The position numbers and the translations under genes were made by a program. Shown one piece after another: positions 55,828 to 64,000 of a DNA stretch of 64,000 nt. A model generated the notes under the pieces. That model was not told the DNA's origin. It saw nothing but the letters and a program-made list of their open reading frames with translations, and did not search any database. Each line of letters begins with the position of its first letter. Positions within the stretch are counted from its first letter, which is position 1. The DNA comes from Duganella rivi (GTDB lineage Bacteria; Pseudomonadota; Gammaproteobacteria; Burkholderiales; Burkholderiaceae_D): assembly GCF_009857435.1 (NCBI RefSeq), contig NZ_WWCK01000006.1:517029-581028 (forward strand), written 5' to 3'.

Positions 55828-57353
55828 GGCGCCCCCCGCATGGCTTGTGCTGTGGCGGCGCTTTGCGGCGAGCCCGGCAGCGGCGTTTTCAGGTAAGGGA
55901 AGGCTGCCGTGAAGAAGCTGTCGTCAAGGTAGGCGCCATCGGTGAAGTGCAGGCCACCGGCCGGTGCGTCGGCCGGAGCGCAGCCCAGGTTCAAGGTGCA
56001 CAGATTGCCCATCACTACGCGCAGTGCGATATCGACCACGTCGTCGCCGGGACGGCGGCCGTTCGGGAAGCCGGCATTGTCGCCGCCGATCACGCCGAGA
56101 CGATTCTGCTTGCCCATCGCCGTCGCCGGCGTGGAGGTGTTCAGGCGCAGCATTTCGGACGCGGTGACCGTGGCAGGCTGGTTCAAGCCTTTCACGCCGG
56201 TGAGGAAGGCGGCGACCAGGTCGTTGCGCGGGAAGTTGGTCGGCGCCTTGGCGCCGGCGCTGCCGTACAGGATTTCAATCAGCGCCGGCAGCGTTGGATT
56301 GGTCACGTAGGTGGCAAACTGGGCGTCGCCGGACGGCTTGCTGGCGTTGAAAGTGTCCTTGTCTTTCAGGCCGATCACCACTTCGTTCACCAGCGGCATG
56401 CCGAGGCGCGATACCTGCGTCCAGGCGCCGCCTTCTTTCGATGGTGTGCTGCTGTTCGGGGTCGGATTCAGCAAGCGCGCCTGGCGCACGCTGGCGGTCG
56501 TCCAGCCGCCGATGACTGGATCGCTGCTGCCCGATGCAGTCAGGCAGGACGCCGCCACTTCCAGTTCAATCGCGGTGACGTTCTTGCCGGCCAGGTCGTC
56601 GTGCGCGGCTTTCTCGGCATTGGCGGCAAACTCGGTGGCCGGCGCCTTGATGTTGACCAGGTCAAACGTCTCGCCCAAGTTCACCACGAACGGATCTTTG
56701 CGCTGGCCGACGAACACCCGCGCCGGCGTCGCGCAGCCGGGAATATTGACGTTGTAGACGTGGGCTGCCGCATAGCTGGCGTAGTTCGGTATCGACTTGT
56801 TGCCGATGTTGTCGAGCGGCTTGTCGAAGCTGGTGCTGCCATCGGCCGCGTTGGTGACGGCAGACTTGGCGCCGGTGCGGCGGTCGCCGCGCACCACGCT
56901 GATGGTGTAGCTTTCGCGCACATTGGCGCCGGCGGCATTCGGTGCGGCGATGGCGCCGCCATTGATGACCAACGGTATCGATACTTGCTTGCCGCCCACG
57001 GTCAACTTGGTGTCCTTGTTGGTATTGGTGAAGCGGAACTGGAAGGTCAGGTCTTCCTTGGCATCGCCATTGTTATCGATGTGGATCTCGTACAGCGCGT
57101 TGGGATCCATCGCAAAATAGTTCGGGCCGCCGTACGGGTCTTGCAGCGGCACGTAGTCGGCAATCAAGGTGACGAAGTTGGCGCGGCCCGCTTCGTAGCT
57201 GCGGAACATATAGAAATCGGTGCCGTCGACCTTGGGGCTTTGTGTGACGAACGGCGCCTCGCGGTGGCTGGACGCCAGCGCTGCCGGCAAACAGGCGCCG
57301 GCCAGCGCGCTTGCAACGGCAAGGCGTACTGCATGGTGGATAATGGATTGCAT
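55824..57353 (-). CDS. Exported DUF4331 family protein
   Basis: A 509-residue protein with a signal peptide (residues 1-27, cleavage before SSHREAP). The DUF4331 hallmark is ASSHREAPFVTQSPKVDGTDFYMFRSYE at the mature N-terminus, followed by repeated FTNTN, YADYVP-type and GNKSIPNYASYA segments. The family is secreted or periplasmic and its function is not known; it tends to be encoded next to TPR and HupE-like genes. The start at 57353 begins the signal peptide; the frame continues 14 codons up. Confidence 0.88.
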   Translation of the reverse strand: MQSIIHHAVRLAVASALAGACLPAALASSHREAPFVTQSPKVDGTDFYMFRSYEAGRANFVTLIADYVPLQDPYGGPNYFAMDPNALYEIHIDNNGDAKEDLTFQFRFTNTNKDTKLTVGGKQVSIPLVINGGAIAAPNAAGANVRESYTISVVRGDRRTGAKSAVTNAADGSTSFDKPLDNIGNKSIPNYASYAAAHVYNVNIPGCATPARVFVGQRKDPFVVNLGETFDLVNIKAPATEFAANAEKAAHDDLAGKNVTAIELEVAASCLTASGSSDPVIGGWTTASVRQARLLNPTPNSSTPSKEGGAWTQVSRLGMPLVNEVVIGLKDKDTFNASKPSGDAQFATYVTNPTLPALIEILYGSAGAKAPTNFPRNDLVAAFLTGVKGLNQPATVTASEMLRLNTSTPATAMGKQNRLGVIGGDNAGFPNGRRPGDDVVDIALRVVMGNLCTLNLGCAPADAPAGGLHFTDGAYLDDSFFTAAFPYLKTPLPGSPQSAATAQAMRGAP

Positions 57354-57450
57354 CTCGCTTCCTCCGAATGAGTTGACCTTCTGTGGGTACTGCAAGGCTG
57401 GTATACGCGACCCGTGATGCGTCAGATTCAGAATATTTAATATTTATTTT

Positions 57451-59457
57451 TTAAAAATTGTGCGTGAGCGTCAGGCGCAATGTGCGCGGCTCGACCGGGT
57501 GGAAATGCACGTCGTCGACGCCGCCCTCCGGCTCGCCTTGCAAGCGCGAGCGGTAGTAGTAGTCGATGTCGCTGGCGCGGCGGTTGAGCAAGTTGAAGCC
57601 GTCCAGCGTGAGCCTGGTGTTACGGCTGAGCTGATAGCCGATGCGGCCATAGGCCAGCGTGGTGGCTGCCGAGCGCACGCTGTTGTCTTCCACCAGCGGA
57701 CGCTGGCCGAAGTAGCGCACTTCAAGGCCGCCAAACCAGCGGCCAAGATCTTTCACGGTCACGCCAAACGCGGCCACTTTGTTCAGTGCCTCCGGCACGT
57801 AGTTGCCCGCTGGATCGTTGTCGCGGTAGCGCGCGCGCGCGGCCGACAAGTCGAGATCAAACAGCAGCCACGGCGCGGCGATGTAGTGGTTGCTCCATTC
57901 AACGCCGTGGCGGCGGCTGGCGCGGCTGGTCTCGGTCTGGCCGCTGTCGCCTGCATACACCAGTTCCGAATCGATATCGAGCGTCCACAGCGCCAGCGAG
58001 CTTTGCAGGCCGGGCAGCCACGCGCTGCGTACGCCCAGTTCGGCGCCGCGCGTGGCCGCCAGCGGCGGCGCCGGCGCCGGCCCGGTCACGCCGCGCGCGT
58101 CATTGCTGTGAAAGCCGGCGCCGTAGTTGATGAAGTATTCGGTGTCGCGCCACGGCCCCAAAATCAGCGCTAGCTTGGGGGAGAATTTGTGCGCGTTGGC
58201 GCGCTCGTCGTTCACTGTAAAACGGTAGGCGTCGTAGCGCAGGCCGGCGATGCTGCGCAAAGACGGCGTCCAATAGCTGGTGTTTTCCGCAGACAGTCCG
58301 AGACTGGCTTCGTTGATGCGATCTTCGCGCACGGTGCCGAGGCGCTGGCGTGCCGCGGTGGCGTACAGGCCGATGGGGGCGATATGGTCGTAGCGCGTTT
58401 GCGCGCCCAGCTTGTTGCGCATGCCGATGCCGCCGATGTTGCTGAGCCATGTCTGGCTGATGCTGGCGCCGCCCATGGTGCGGCGTTCGCTTTGCTGGAA
58501 CTGGTCGCCCTGCACCGGGTCATTGAGCCAGTAGGTAAAGTTGCTGTACAAGTCGAGACTCGATCGCACCAGATAGGCCGACGCTTCAGTCAAGCGGTCG
58601 CTGTCGCGACGGTGCAGATTCCACGCCACGCTGGTGCGCGCGGTATCGCCGCCGTCGCTGGGATCGATGCTGCCGTAGCGGTCGATCATGCCCGACTGCA
58701 CGGCGCGCAACGGCACTTGGTCAGTGGCGTTCCAGCGGTTGCGGTAGGCCATGGCGGCGATGCTGTAGCCATCTTGCGCGTCGCCGTGGCTATAGCGCAG
58801 CGTGGCGCTGAACTTGCGCACCTGCTCCGGCGCTTGCCACGGCCCGTCGTTGCGGCTCAGTTCCAAGCCATACAGCAGCGTGCCATTCGCTGCTGCAAAC
58901 GAGTCCGCCACCACGCCGCGTTGATAGCCATAGCTGCCGATGGTCAGGCTGGCGAGGCCTTGCTTGAGCCGGTCGCTGAGCCGGATGTGGGCCGCGCCGG
59001 CGGAAGAAAAATCGCCTTCGTCGGCAAAGTAGCTGCCCTTTTTGTAATCGATGCGCTGCACCAGTTCCGGGATCAGGAAGTTGAGGTCGGAATAGCCCTG
59101 GCCGTGCGCGTTGCTGCGCATATTGACCGGCACGCCATCGACCCAGGTGGCGAAATCGGTGCCGTGGTCAAGATTGAAGCCGCGCAGGAAGTATTGATTG
59201 GCCTTGCCGTCGCCGCTGTGCTGCGTGACGATCATGCCGGGCACGAATTCCAGTAGCTCGCCGGTGCGCAGCGCGGGACGGTTGGCGATCAGGTTGGCGG
59301 TGACGCTGCCCTGGCTGGCGGCGTCGCTGGCGCCGATGGCGTTGTCATAATGTCCCATCACAATCACGCTGGTTAGCGCGGCCTCGCCGTCATTGGCGGC
59401 AGCGAGGCCATGAACGGCGAGCGCCAGCATCGTCGCGAGCTTGCAGTTGCTTGTCAT
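57451..59457 (-). CDS. TonB-dependent receptor of the DUF4331 cluster
   Basis: A 668-residue outer-membrane receptor with a signal peptide (first 21 residues, MTSNCKLATMLALAVHGLAA). The plug has RPALRTGELLEFVPGMIVTQ and QYFLRGFNLDHGTDFATWVDG, typical of receptors for metal chelates or small compounds. The barrel ends TLRLTLTHNF. It is divergent from the ECF sigma factor gene and upstream of DUF4331, so it is the outer-membrane gate of the cluster. It shows no Fur box, so iron is not favoured as substrate. Confidence 0.9.
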   Translation of the reverse strand: MTSNCKLATMLALAVHGLAAANDGEAALTSVIVMGHYDNAIGASDAASQGSVTANLIANRPALRTGELLEFVPGMIVTQHSGDGKANQYFLRGFNLDHGTDFATWVDGVPVNMRSNAHGQGYSDLNFLIPELVQRIDYKKGSYFADEGDFSSAGAAHIRLSDRLKQGLASLTIGSYGYQRGVVADSFAAANGTLLYGLELSRNDGPWQAPEQVRKFSATLRYSHGDAQDGYSIAAMAYRNRWNATDQVPLRAVQSGMIDRYGSIDPSDGGDTARTSVAWNLHRRDSDRLTEASAYLVRSSLDLYSNFTYWLNDPVQGDQFQQSERRTMGGASISQTWLSNIGGIGMRNKLGAQTRYDHIAPIGLYATAARQRLGTVREDRINEASLGLSAENTSYWTPSLRSIAGLRYDAYRFTVNDERANAHKFSPKLALILGPWRDTEYFINYGAGFHSNDARGVTGPAPAPPLAATRGAELGVRSAWLPGLQSSLALWTLDIDSELVYAGDSGQTETSRASRRHGVEWSNHYIAAPWLLFDLDLSAARARYRDNDPAGNYVPEALNKVAAFGVTVKDLGRWFGGLEVRYFGQRPLVEDNSVRSAATTLAYGRIGYQLSRNTRLTLDGFNLLNRRASDIDYYYRSRLQGEPEGGVDDVHFHPVEPRTLRLTLTHNF

Positions 59458-59613
59458 AGAGTCTCCCAGCCAGTCTTGCCGTTTACTTCACGTTGTCAGG
59501 CATATACGCAGTGGGCACGTTCGCGGATTCATATTTCTTTTTGTGTGCGAACTGGAATGTGATAATTTGCTCACGCTTGAGAGGTTTAATTTCCATTATT
59601 GATAAGGCAATCA

Positions 59614-60201
59614 GTGTCCGACGCTCATACTCTCGATCCACAGCAACTCCGCATCTGGCTGCAAGGCGCCGCGCAACGCGACGCAAGCGCCTTCCGTTCA
59701 CTGTATGACGCTACCTCAGCGAAACTGTTTGGCTTTGCGCTGCGTATATTGGTTAAGCGCGAACTGGCCGAAGAGGTGCTGCAAGAAAGTTTCGTCGCGA
59801 TCTGGCACAACGCGGCCAGCTATCAGAGCCATCTGGCCGCACCGATGACGTGGATGACCACCATCGTGCGCAACAAGGCCTTCGATGTGCTGCGCCGTAC
59901 CGATGATGCCGCCGAAATCGATGGAGACCAGTTTGACGCCGAAGTCATGAACGCCCTACACGACCCTGCCGCCACGCCGATCGAGGCCTTGACCATGAGC
60001 CGCGACGCCAAGGCGCTGGCCTATTGCATGTCCGCGCTGGAAGGGCTGCATCGCCAAGTATTGGGCTTGGCCTTCTTCCACGACTTGTCGCACAGCGAAG
60101 TGGCGCAGCAAATGGCGCTGCCGATCGGCACCGTCAAGACGTGGATACGGCGCAGCCTTGAACGCTTGAAGGCTTGTTTGTCGAAAGGAGACCGCGCATG
60201 A
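59614..60201 (+). CDS. ECF sigma factor
   Basis: A 195-residue sigma factor with region 2 (FRSLYDATSAKLFGFALRIL, VLQESFVAIWHNAASY) and region 4 (GLHRQVLGLAFFHDLSHSEVAQQMALPIGTVKTWIRRSLERLK), like the SigK/RskA group. The start is GTG at 59614, with AAGGC 7 nt before it; the frame extends to a TTG at 59599. Its stop overlaps the anti-sigma gene. The divergent TonB receptor is its likely target. Confidence 0.9.
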   Translation: MSDAHTLDPQQLRIWLQGAAQRDASAFRSLYDATSAKLFGFALRILVKRELAEEVLQESFVAIWHNAASYQSHLAAPMTWMTTIVRNKAFDVLRRTDDAAEIDGDQFDAEVMNALHDPAATPIEALTMSRDAKALAYCMSALEGLHRQVLGLAFFHDLSHSEVAQQMALPIGTVKTWIRRSLERLKACLSKGDRA

Positions 60202-60890
60202 ATATCCGCGACAACGCTCCCCTGCGCGACAAGCTGGCCGCTGAATACGTGCTTGGCACGCTGAAAGGCGGCGCGCGCCGCCGCTTCGAAGGCTATCTGC
60301 ACAACGACGCCGCGCTGCGCCACCTCACCATCGAATGGCAAGACCGCCTGGCGCCGATGGCCGAATTCGCCACCGCGCAGCAACCGCGCAAGCAAGTCTG
60401 GGGCAATATCGAACGGCGCCTGAATCTGCGCCCTGCGCGCGCCGGCTGGCTGGAATCGCTGAACTTCTGGCGCTCGCTGGGCGTGCTGTCGACCGCGGTG
60501 GCGGCGCTGCTGGTGGTGGTGATCGGCCTGCGCGTGCTCGATACGCCGCGGCTTGACTACGTCGCCACGCTGACCGACGACAAAGCCCAAACCGCGCTGC
60601 TGCTGACCGGCGACACCGCGCACAAAGCGCTGACCGTGCGCCTGGTCGGCAACGCGCCGGTGGCCAGCGACAAGACGCTGCAATTGTGGGCCGTGCCTAA
60701 GCAGGGCAATCCGCGTTCGCTGGGTCTGCTGGCTGATAAAGGCGAAGTCAAGCTGGCGCTGACCAGCAACGCCGTCGGCGACGACGTCGCGGTGCTGGCC
60801 GTATCGCTTGAACCGAAAGGCGGTTCGCCCGATCCTAACGGCCCGACCGGCCCTATCCTGTACAAGGGCGCGTGGGTACGCGTAATGTAA
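60198..60890 (+). CDS. Anti-sigma factor of the RskA type
   Basis: A 230-residue membrane protein. The cytoplasmic N-terminal part (LRDKLAAEYVLGTLKGGARRRFEGYL) is the sigma-binding RskA_N-type helical domain without the zinc-binding HCC motif; one helix follows (SLGVLSTAVAALLVVVIGLRVL); then a periplasmic RskA domain with GKTLQLWAVPK-like ASDKTLQLWAVPKQGNPRSLG. Release of the sigma factor would follow proteolysis. The start overlaps the sigma gene (ATGA). Confidence 0.88.
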   Translation: MNIRDNAPLRDKLAAEYVLGTLKGGARRRFEGYLHNDAALRHLTIEWQDRLAPMAEFATAQQPRKQVWGNIERRLNLRPARAGWLESLNFWRSLGVLSTAVAALLVVVIGLRVLDTPRLDYVATLTDDKAQTALLLTGDTAHKALTVRLVGNAPVASDKTLQLWAVPKQGNPRSLGLLADKGEVKLALTSNAVGDDVAVLAVSLEPKGGSPDPNGPTGPILYKGAWVRVM

Positions 60891-60902
60891 AGAGAGCACA
60901 CC

Positions 60903-61331
60903 ATGGATGCAGAAAAATTCAACGTCGACTATTTCAACAACTTCGGCAAGGGCACCTTGCCGGATCACCTGGGCATCGTCATCACCTCGGTGAAGGAAAA
61001 CGAGATCGTGGCGGAGTTCACGGTCACGAACAATCACCTGGCGCCGAATGGCTTTCTGCACGCCGGCAGTGTGGTCACGCTGGCCGATACCGCCTGCGGC
61101 TACGCCTGTTTCTCGCACCTGCCGGACGATGCACAAAACTTCACCACCATCGAATTGAAGTCGAATCACCTCGGCACCGCGCGCGAAGGCACGGTGGTGG
61201 CGACGGCGACGGCAGTGCACCTTGGCCGCACCACGCAAGTGTGGGACGCCACTGTGACGAACAAGGCCACTGGCAAAACAATAGCGTTGTTCAGATGCAC
61301 GCAAATGGTTTTGTATCCCAAGAATAGCTGA
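60903..61331 (+). CDS. PaaI-family hotdog thioesterase
   Basis: A 142-residue hotdog-fold protein with NGFLHAGSVVTLADTACGYA, the nucleophile/acid region of the PaaI/YbgC-like thioesterases, and TTIELKSNHLGTAREGTVVATAT. It hydrolyses acyl-CoA; the substrate is unknown. It follows the anti-sigma gene by 12 bp on the same strand, so it may be co-transcribed. Confidence 0.88.
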   Translation: MDAEKFNVDYFNNFGKGTLPDHLGIVITSVKENEIVAEFTVTNNHLAPNGFLHAGSVVTLADTACGYACFSHLPDDAQNFTTIELKSNHLGTAREGTVVATATAVHLGRTTQVWDATVTNKATGKTIALFRCTQMVLYPKNS

Positions 61332-61369
61332 TAAATTGGCAGCTAGACCGACCACTCATGAGGATGAAC

Positions 61370-61843
61370 ATGCTTAAACGCTCCCGAATGGCCGCTATTG
61401 GCCTGCTGCTGGCTTCCTCACTGGCAATGGCCCAAACTCCTTACACCGAAGACTCCACTTACCAAGGCCTGGGCGGCAAGGAGGGTATCAAGAAGATCGT
61501 CGATACCTTCCTCGTGATCGTGCTGGCCGATCCGCGCATCAAGGATAGCTTCGCCGACTTCGATATCCCGCAGGTCAACCAGCGCTTGCAGGAGCAGTTC
61601 TGCGAATTCGCCGGCGGCCCGTGCAAGTACACCGGCAAGTACCGCGACAAGACCATGGACGGCGTCGGCACCGTGCGCGATATGAAGACCGTGCACCAGG
61701 ACTTACAGATCACCAACGCCATGTTCAATGCGCTGACCGAGGATTTGCAGATCGCGATGGAACAGCACAATGTGCCAAGCAGCGTTGCGCTCAAGCTGGT
61801 CGCCAAGCTGGCGCCGATGCAGCGCGATATCGTGACGAAATAA
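61370..61843 (+). CDS. Exported group 1 truncated haemoglobin
   Basis: A 157-residue protein with a signal peptide (cleavage after AMAQ), then a 2/2 globin: YQGLGGKEGIKKIVDTFLVIV, the FCEFAGGPCKYTG segment, and the proximal His in MKTVHQDLQITNAMFNALTE. Most truncated haemoglobins are cytosolic; the signal peptide suggests a periplasmic one. Start at 61370 is favoured because GAGG lies 6 nt upstream; an ATG 12 bp earlier is the alternative. It is followed by a DUF3034 gene 13 bp later. Confidence 0.85.
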   Translation: MLKRSRMAAIGLLLASSLAMAQTPYTEDSTYQGLGGKEGIKKIVDTFLVIVLADPRIKDSFADFDIPQVNQRLQEQFCEFAGGPCKYTGKYRDKTMDGVGTVRDMKTVHQDLQITNAMFNALTEDLQIAMEQHNVPSSVALKLVAKLAPMQRDIVTK

Positions 61844-61856
61844 GCGGAGCACAATC

Positions 61857-62729
61857 ATGAAAAAACTCATTCCAGCATTGATGGCGGTATGCGCGTGCGC
61901 CGGCGCCGGCGCGCAGGACTTGGGCAAGCTGCTTGCCACCGGCGGCGTCTCGCAAGTGGAAGGCGCGGGCGGCGGCGGCATTACGCCGTGGGCGCTGATC
62001 ACCAGCTACGGCTCGCGCGACTCGTGGGGCGCCAATGCGCACTACACCTACGTCGGCACGCAGGACTACAAGCTCAATTCTTACGGCGTGGCGGTCGGTA
62101 TTCAAGATCGTCTTGAATTGTCGTTCGCGAATCAGGAATTCAAGGGCGAACTGGCGCCGCTCGATAAGCTGAACATCAAGCAGGATATCGTCGGCCTTAA
62201 ATTCAAAGTGCTGGGCGATGCGGTGTACGAGCAGGATACCTGGGTGCCGCAAGTCGCAGTCGGCGCGATGTACAAGAAGAACAAGGGCATACGCGGCCTG
62301 GAGGCGCTGGGTGTCACCAACGTCAAGCAGCTCGGCGCCAAGGATGATAGCGGCTACGACTACTACGTCTCCGCCACCAAGATCTACCTCGAACAAAGCT
62401 TGCTGCTGAACGCCACGCTGCGCGCCACGCGCGCCAACCAAATGGGCCTGCTGGGCTTCGGCGGCGACAAGAACGACGATACGCGCCTGATGCCGGAATT
62501 CTCGGCCGCCTACCTGATCAACCGCAAGCTGGTGCTAGGCGCCGAGTATCGCCGCAAGCCGCACAACCTCGGCGTCGATGATGAGAAGGCGTACTACGAC
62601 GCCTTCATCGCATGGTTCCCGACCAAGCACTGCTCGGTGACGGCGGCCTATGCCAATCTGGGCGACATCACCATCTTCAATCCGAAGAAGCAGAAGGGCT
62701 TGTACCTGTCCTTGCAGGCCGGCTTCTAG
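61857..62729 (+). CDS. DUF3034 family outer-membrane-like protein
   Basis: A 290-residue protein with a signal peptide (cleavage near AGAGA/Q) and alternating beta strands up to a final Phe (KQKGLYLSLQAGF), suggesting an outer-membrane barrel. The DUF3034 pattern is GKLLATGGVSQVEGAGGGGI near the start and ANQMGLLGFGGDKND in the middle. Function unknown. It overlaps the convergent cyanase gene by 4 bp. Confidence 0.85.
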   Translation: MKKLIPALMAVCACAGAGAQDLGKLLATGGVSQVEGAGGGGITPWALITSYGSRDSWGANAHYTYVGTQDYKLNSYGVAVGIQDRLELSFANQEFKGELAPLDKLNIKQDIVGLKFKVLGDAVYEQDTWVPQVAVGAMYKKNKGIRGLEALGVTNVKQLGAKDDSGYDYYVSATKIYLEQSLLLNATLRATRANQMGLLGFGGDKNDDTRLMPEFSAAYLINRKLVLGAEYRRKPHNLGVDDEKAYYDAFIAWFPTKHCSVTAAYANLGDITIFNPKKQKGLYLSLQAGF

Positions 62730-63169
62730 TAGCTCTTGTACGGCAGGAATTTGCCGCTGAGGACGACCTGGACGCGGTCGCCCTTGGGATCGGCTTCGCG
62801 CTGGATATTCATCGAGAAGTCGATCGCGCTCATGATGCCGTCGCCGAATTCTTCGTGGATCAACTCCTTGATGGTGGTGCCGTAGACGCTGACGATTTCG
62901 TACCAGCGGTAGATCAGCGGATCGGTCGGCACGGCGGTCGGCAGCGAACCTTTGTACGGCACGATCTGCAGCCATGCGGCTTCTTCATCGGTGAGGTCGA
63001 AGATTTCCTGCGCCTTGTCGGCTTGCGCGCGCGAGAAGGTCATCTGGCCGAGCAGCGCGGCCGTCGTCCATTCCTTGCTCTGGCCGAACTGCGTGGCGAG
63101 ATCAGCCCAGCGCAGCTGCTTGGCGACCTTGGTGGAGATGATTTTTTGCGTGACTTGGTTGCGATCCAT
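62726..63169 (-). CDS. cynS: Cyanate hydratase (cyanase)
   Basis: Cyanase decomposes cyanate with bicarbonate to ammonia and CO2. The 147-residue protein ends with the active-site region YRWYEIVSVYGTTIKELIHE followed by EFGDGIMSAIDF, which supplies the catalytic Arg, Glu and Ser. The helical N-terminal domain (MDRNQVTQKIISTKVAKQLR) is normal. The start at 63169 is right; the longer open frame reads into repeat copy C. No cynT or cynR gene is adjacent. Confidence 0.95.
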   Translation of the reverse strand: MDRNQVTQKIISTKVAKQLRWADLATQFGQSKEWTTAALLGQMTFSRAQADKAQEIFDLTDEEAAWLQIVPYKGSLPTAVPTDPLIYRWYEIVSVYGTTIKELIHEEFGDGIMSAIDFSMNIQREADPKGDRVQVVLSGKFLPYKSY

Positions 63170-63228
63170 GGCAGCTTTCCTTAAGGGTTGAGGAGAGCTG
63201 TACGCCATGCAAACCGCGTGCCAGTTGT

Positions 63229-63386
63229 GGGGTACCCAGATGAGTGCCCGTAGGCGTCCACATACTGGCTTAAAGAGCACCCCGACCGGAAGGGTCTGAC
63301 CCCGTACGGGGTCAGACCCTGAGCTTGGCGGTGTGCGGGTTGGGTTGGTGCCGCGCGCTTTTAAAGCGGCGTGCAACGTCAACCCC
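63229..63386. repeat. 158-bp palindromic dispersed element, copy C
   Basis: Same orientation as copy B. The 30-bp palindrome lies at 63291-63320 and has the same arm order as copy A. It lies between cynS and the TlpA-type gene and ends 2 bp from the stop codon of the latter. Confidence 0.85.
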
Positions 63387-63388
63387 TT

Positions 63389-63901
63389 CTAGCCGCGTAG
63401 CGCCTGCTCCAGCAGCTTGTGTAGGGCCGGGAAGTCCGGCTCGCCGAGGTAGCGCTTGAGGATTTTGCCGTCCTTGCCGATGACGAAGGTGGTCGGCGTC
63501 ATCGAGACATTGCCGTAGGCTTTGGCCGCCGAGCCGTCCGCATCCAGCGCTACCTTGAACGGCAGCTGGCGCGTTTCGGCGTAATTGATCACGTAGTTGG
63601 CCGGATCGTAGTTCATCGCCACCGCCACAAACTCCAGGCCTTCGGCCTTGAACTTGTTGTAGGTGTCGACCATCTTGGGCATCTCGGCCACGCAGGTGGT
63701 GCACGAGGTGGCCCAGAAATTCACCATCACTACCTTGCCCTTCAGGCTGGCCGGCGTGATTTTCTCGCCCTTGATGCTGACGAACGTCAGCTCGGGCGCC
63801 ACCTCGCGCTTGTTCAGCACAGTGTAGCCGCCGAAGCCGATAACGGCAATCGCCACGGCGGCAATCACCGGTTTGATCCAGGCGCGGGAGGTGTCGCTCA
63901 T
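63389..63901 (-). CDS. TlpA/ResA-type membrane-anchored thioredoxin-like protein
   Basis: A 170-residue protein with one N-terminal helix (PVIAAVAIAVIGFGGYTVL) and a periplasmic redoxin domain with the active site FWATSCTTCVAEMPKM (CTTC) and the cis-Pro region SMTPTTFVIGKDGKI. Such proteins reduce cysteines in the periplasm, often in cytochrome c or oxidase maturation. It starts 2 bp past the preceding partial gene. Confidence 0.92.
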   Translation of the reverse strand: MSDTSRAWIKPVIAAVAIAVIGFGGYTVLNKREVAPELTFVSIKGEKITPASLKGKVVMVNFWATSCTTCVAEMPKMVDTYNKFKAEGLEFVAVAMNYDPANYVINYAETRQLPFKVALDADGSAAKAYGNVSMTPTTFVIGKDGKILKRYLGEPDFPALHKLLEQALRG

Positions 63902-63903
63902 GA

Positions 63904-64000
63904 TTAGCTCTGCGCGTTGGCGTTGGCCGTGTTGGCCGGTTTAGGCTGGTAGGTTTTCCACTCCTCCTCGGAGATGTACTCAAATACCTTCACCACCTTG
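63904..64000 (-). CDS. C-terminal end of an unidentified protein
   Basis: The last 31 codons of a gene that continues past the right edge. The visible end is KVVKVFEYISEEEWKTYQPK followed by PANTANANAQS and TAA. I cannot name the family from this piece. The stop is 2 bp before the TlpA-type start, so the two share an operon. Confidence 0.7.
   Translation of the reverse strand, partial: KVVKVFEYISEEEWKTYQPKPANTANANAQS

Noticed and set aside
59519..59552. Operator between the TonB receptor and ECF genes (GTTCGC with GCGAAC)
   Set aside because: A 6-bp inverted repeat with a 22-bp gap is expected by chance too often to claim.
63170..63382. N-terminal extension of cyanase into repeat copy C
   Set aside because: The extra residues are a translation of the repeat, which gives similar peptides in all three copies (GTNPTRTP, GSDPVRG). 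Cyanase has its normal length from 63169.

Overview
The window reads as the chromosome of a high-GC betaproteobacterium of the family Oxalobacteraceae (Duganella/Massilia/Janthinobacterium type). The evidence is the coaD-ferredoxin and rsmD neighbourhood, the glmU-glmS pair, the cbb3 oxidase cluster with an FNR gene close by, the DUF493-lipB-lipA order, and families typical of these genomes (DUF6279 lipoprotein, orphan CII-like regulator, DUF6600 protein). The genus is inferred from protein style and was not searched. No rRNA, tRNA or CRISPR array was seen.

Layout. 0-8 kb: housekeeping genes (ferredoxin, coaD, rsmD, glmU, an Lrp regulator, glmS), with a 350-bp cluster of DnaA-box-like 9-mers after glmU. 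8.1-13.8 kb: a visibly AT-richer island that begins exactly 25 bp after the glmS stop codon. It is bounded by repeats resembling the TnsB sites of Tn7 and carries a membrane-anchored patatin-like protein and proteins of unknown function, but no tns genes. 13.8-17.2 kb: a monooxygenase-like protein and SDR enzyme, a divergent AraC regulator and an MFS transporter. 17.2-20.9 kb: iron uptake (Fur box, TonB siderophore receptor, PiuC-type dioxygenase, two tiny membrane proteins). 20.9-27.9 kb: a large hybrid histidine kinase, a secreted alpha/beta hydrolase with an OhrR/MarR-type regulator, a DUF2892-sigma factor pair and fnr.

28-39.7 kb is one micro-oxic respiration block on the minus strand: a PAS chemoreceptor and hemN, a TauE/SafE-like protein, ccoI, ccoS, then ccoN-O-Q-P-G-H. 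FNR boxes lie before the chemoreceptor and before ccoN, and fnr itself sits convergently at the far end. Next come a DUF808 protein, a LysE exporter, a large repeat-bearing DUF6600 protein, a CII-like regulator and a PspA/DUF2491 envelope operon. 46.5-52.4 kb holds ybeD and lipB-lipA, separated by 4.2 kb of redox genes and LysR regulators. 52.6-60.9 kb holds ung and a TonB receptor-DUF4331-lipoprotein-TPR-HupE cluster, divergent from an ECF sigma/anti-sigma pair. This cluster looks like an envelope-spanning uptake or sensing system whose substrate is not evident. The end has a thioesterase, an exported truncated haemoglobin, a DUF3034 protein, cyanase and a TlpA-type thioredoxin.

Two families of dispersed palindromic DNA stand out. 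One is a 158-bp element present three times, each copy lying a few bases from stop codons and centred on a nested 30-bp palindrome. The other is a REP-like double hairpin inserted in frame inside the TauE/SafE-like gene. The Tn7-like island and the DUF4331/HupE cluster are the best candidates for undescribed biology.
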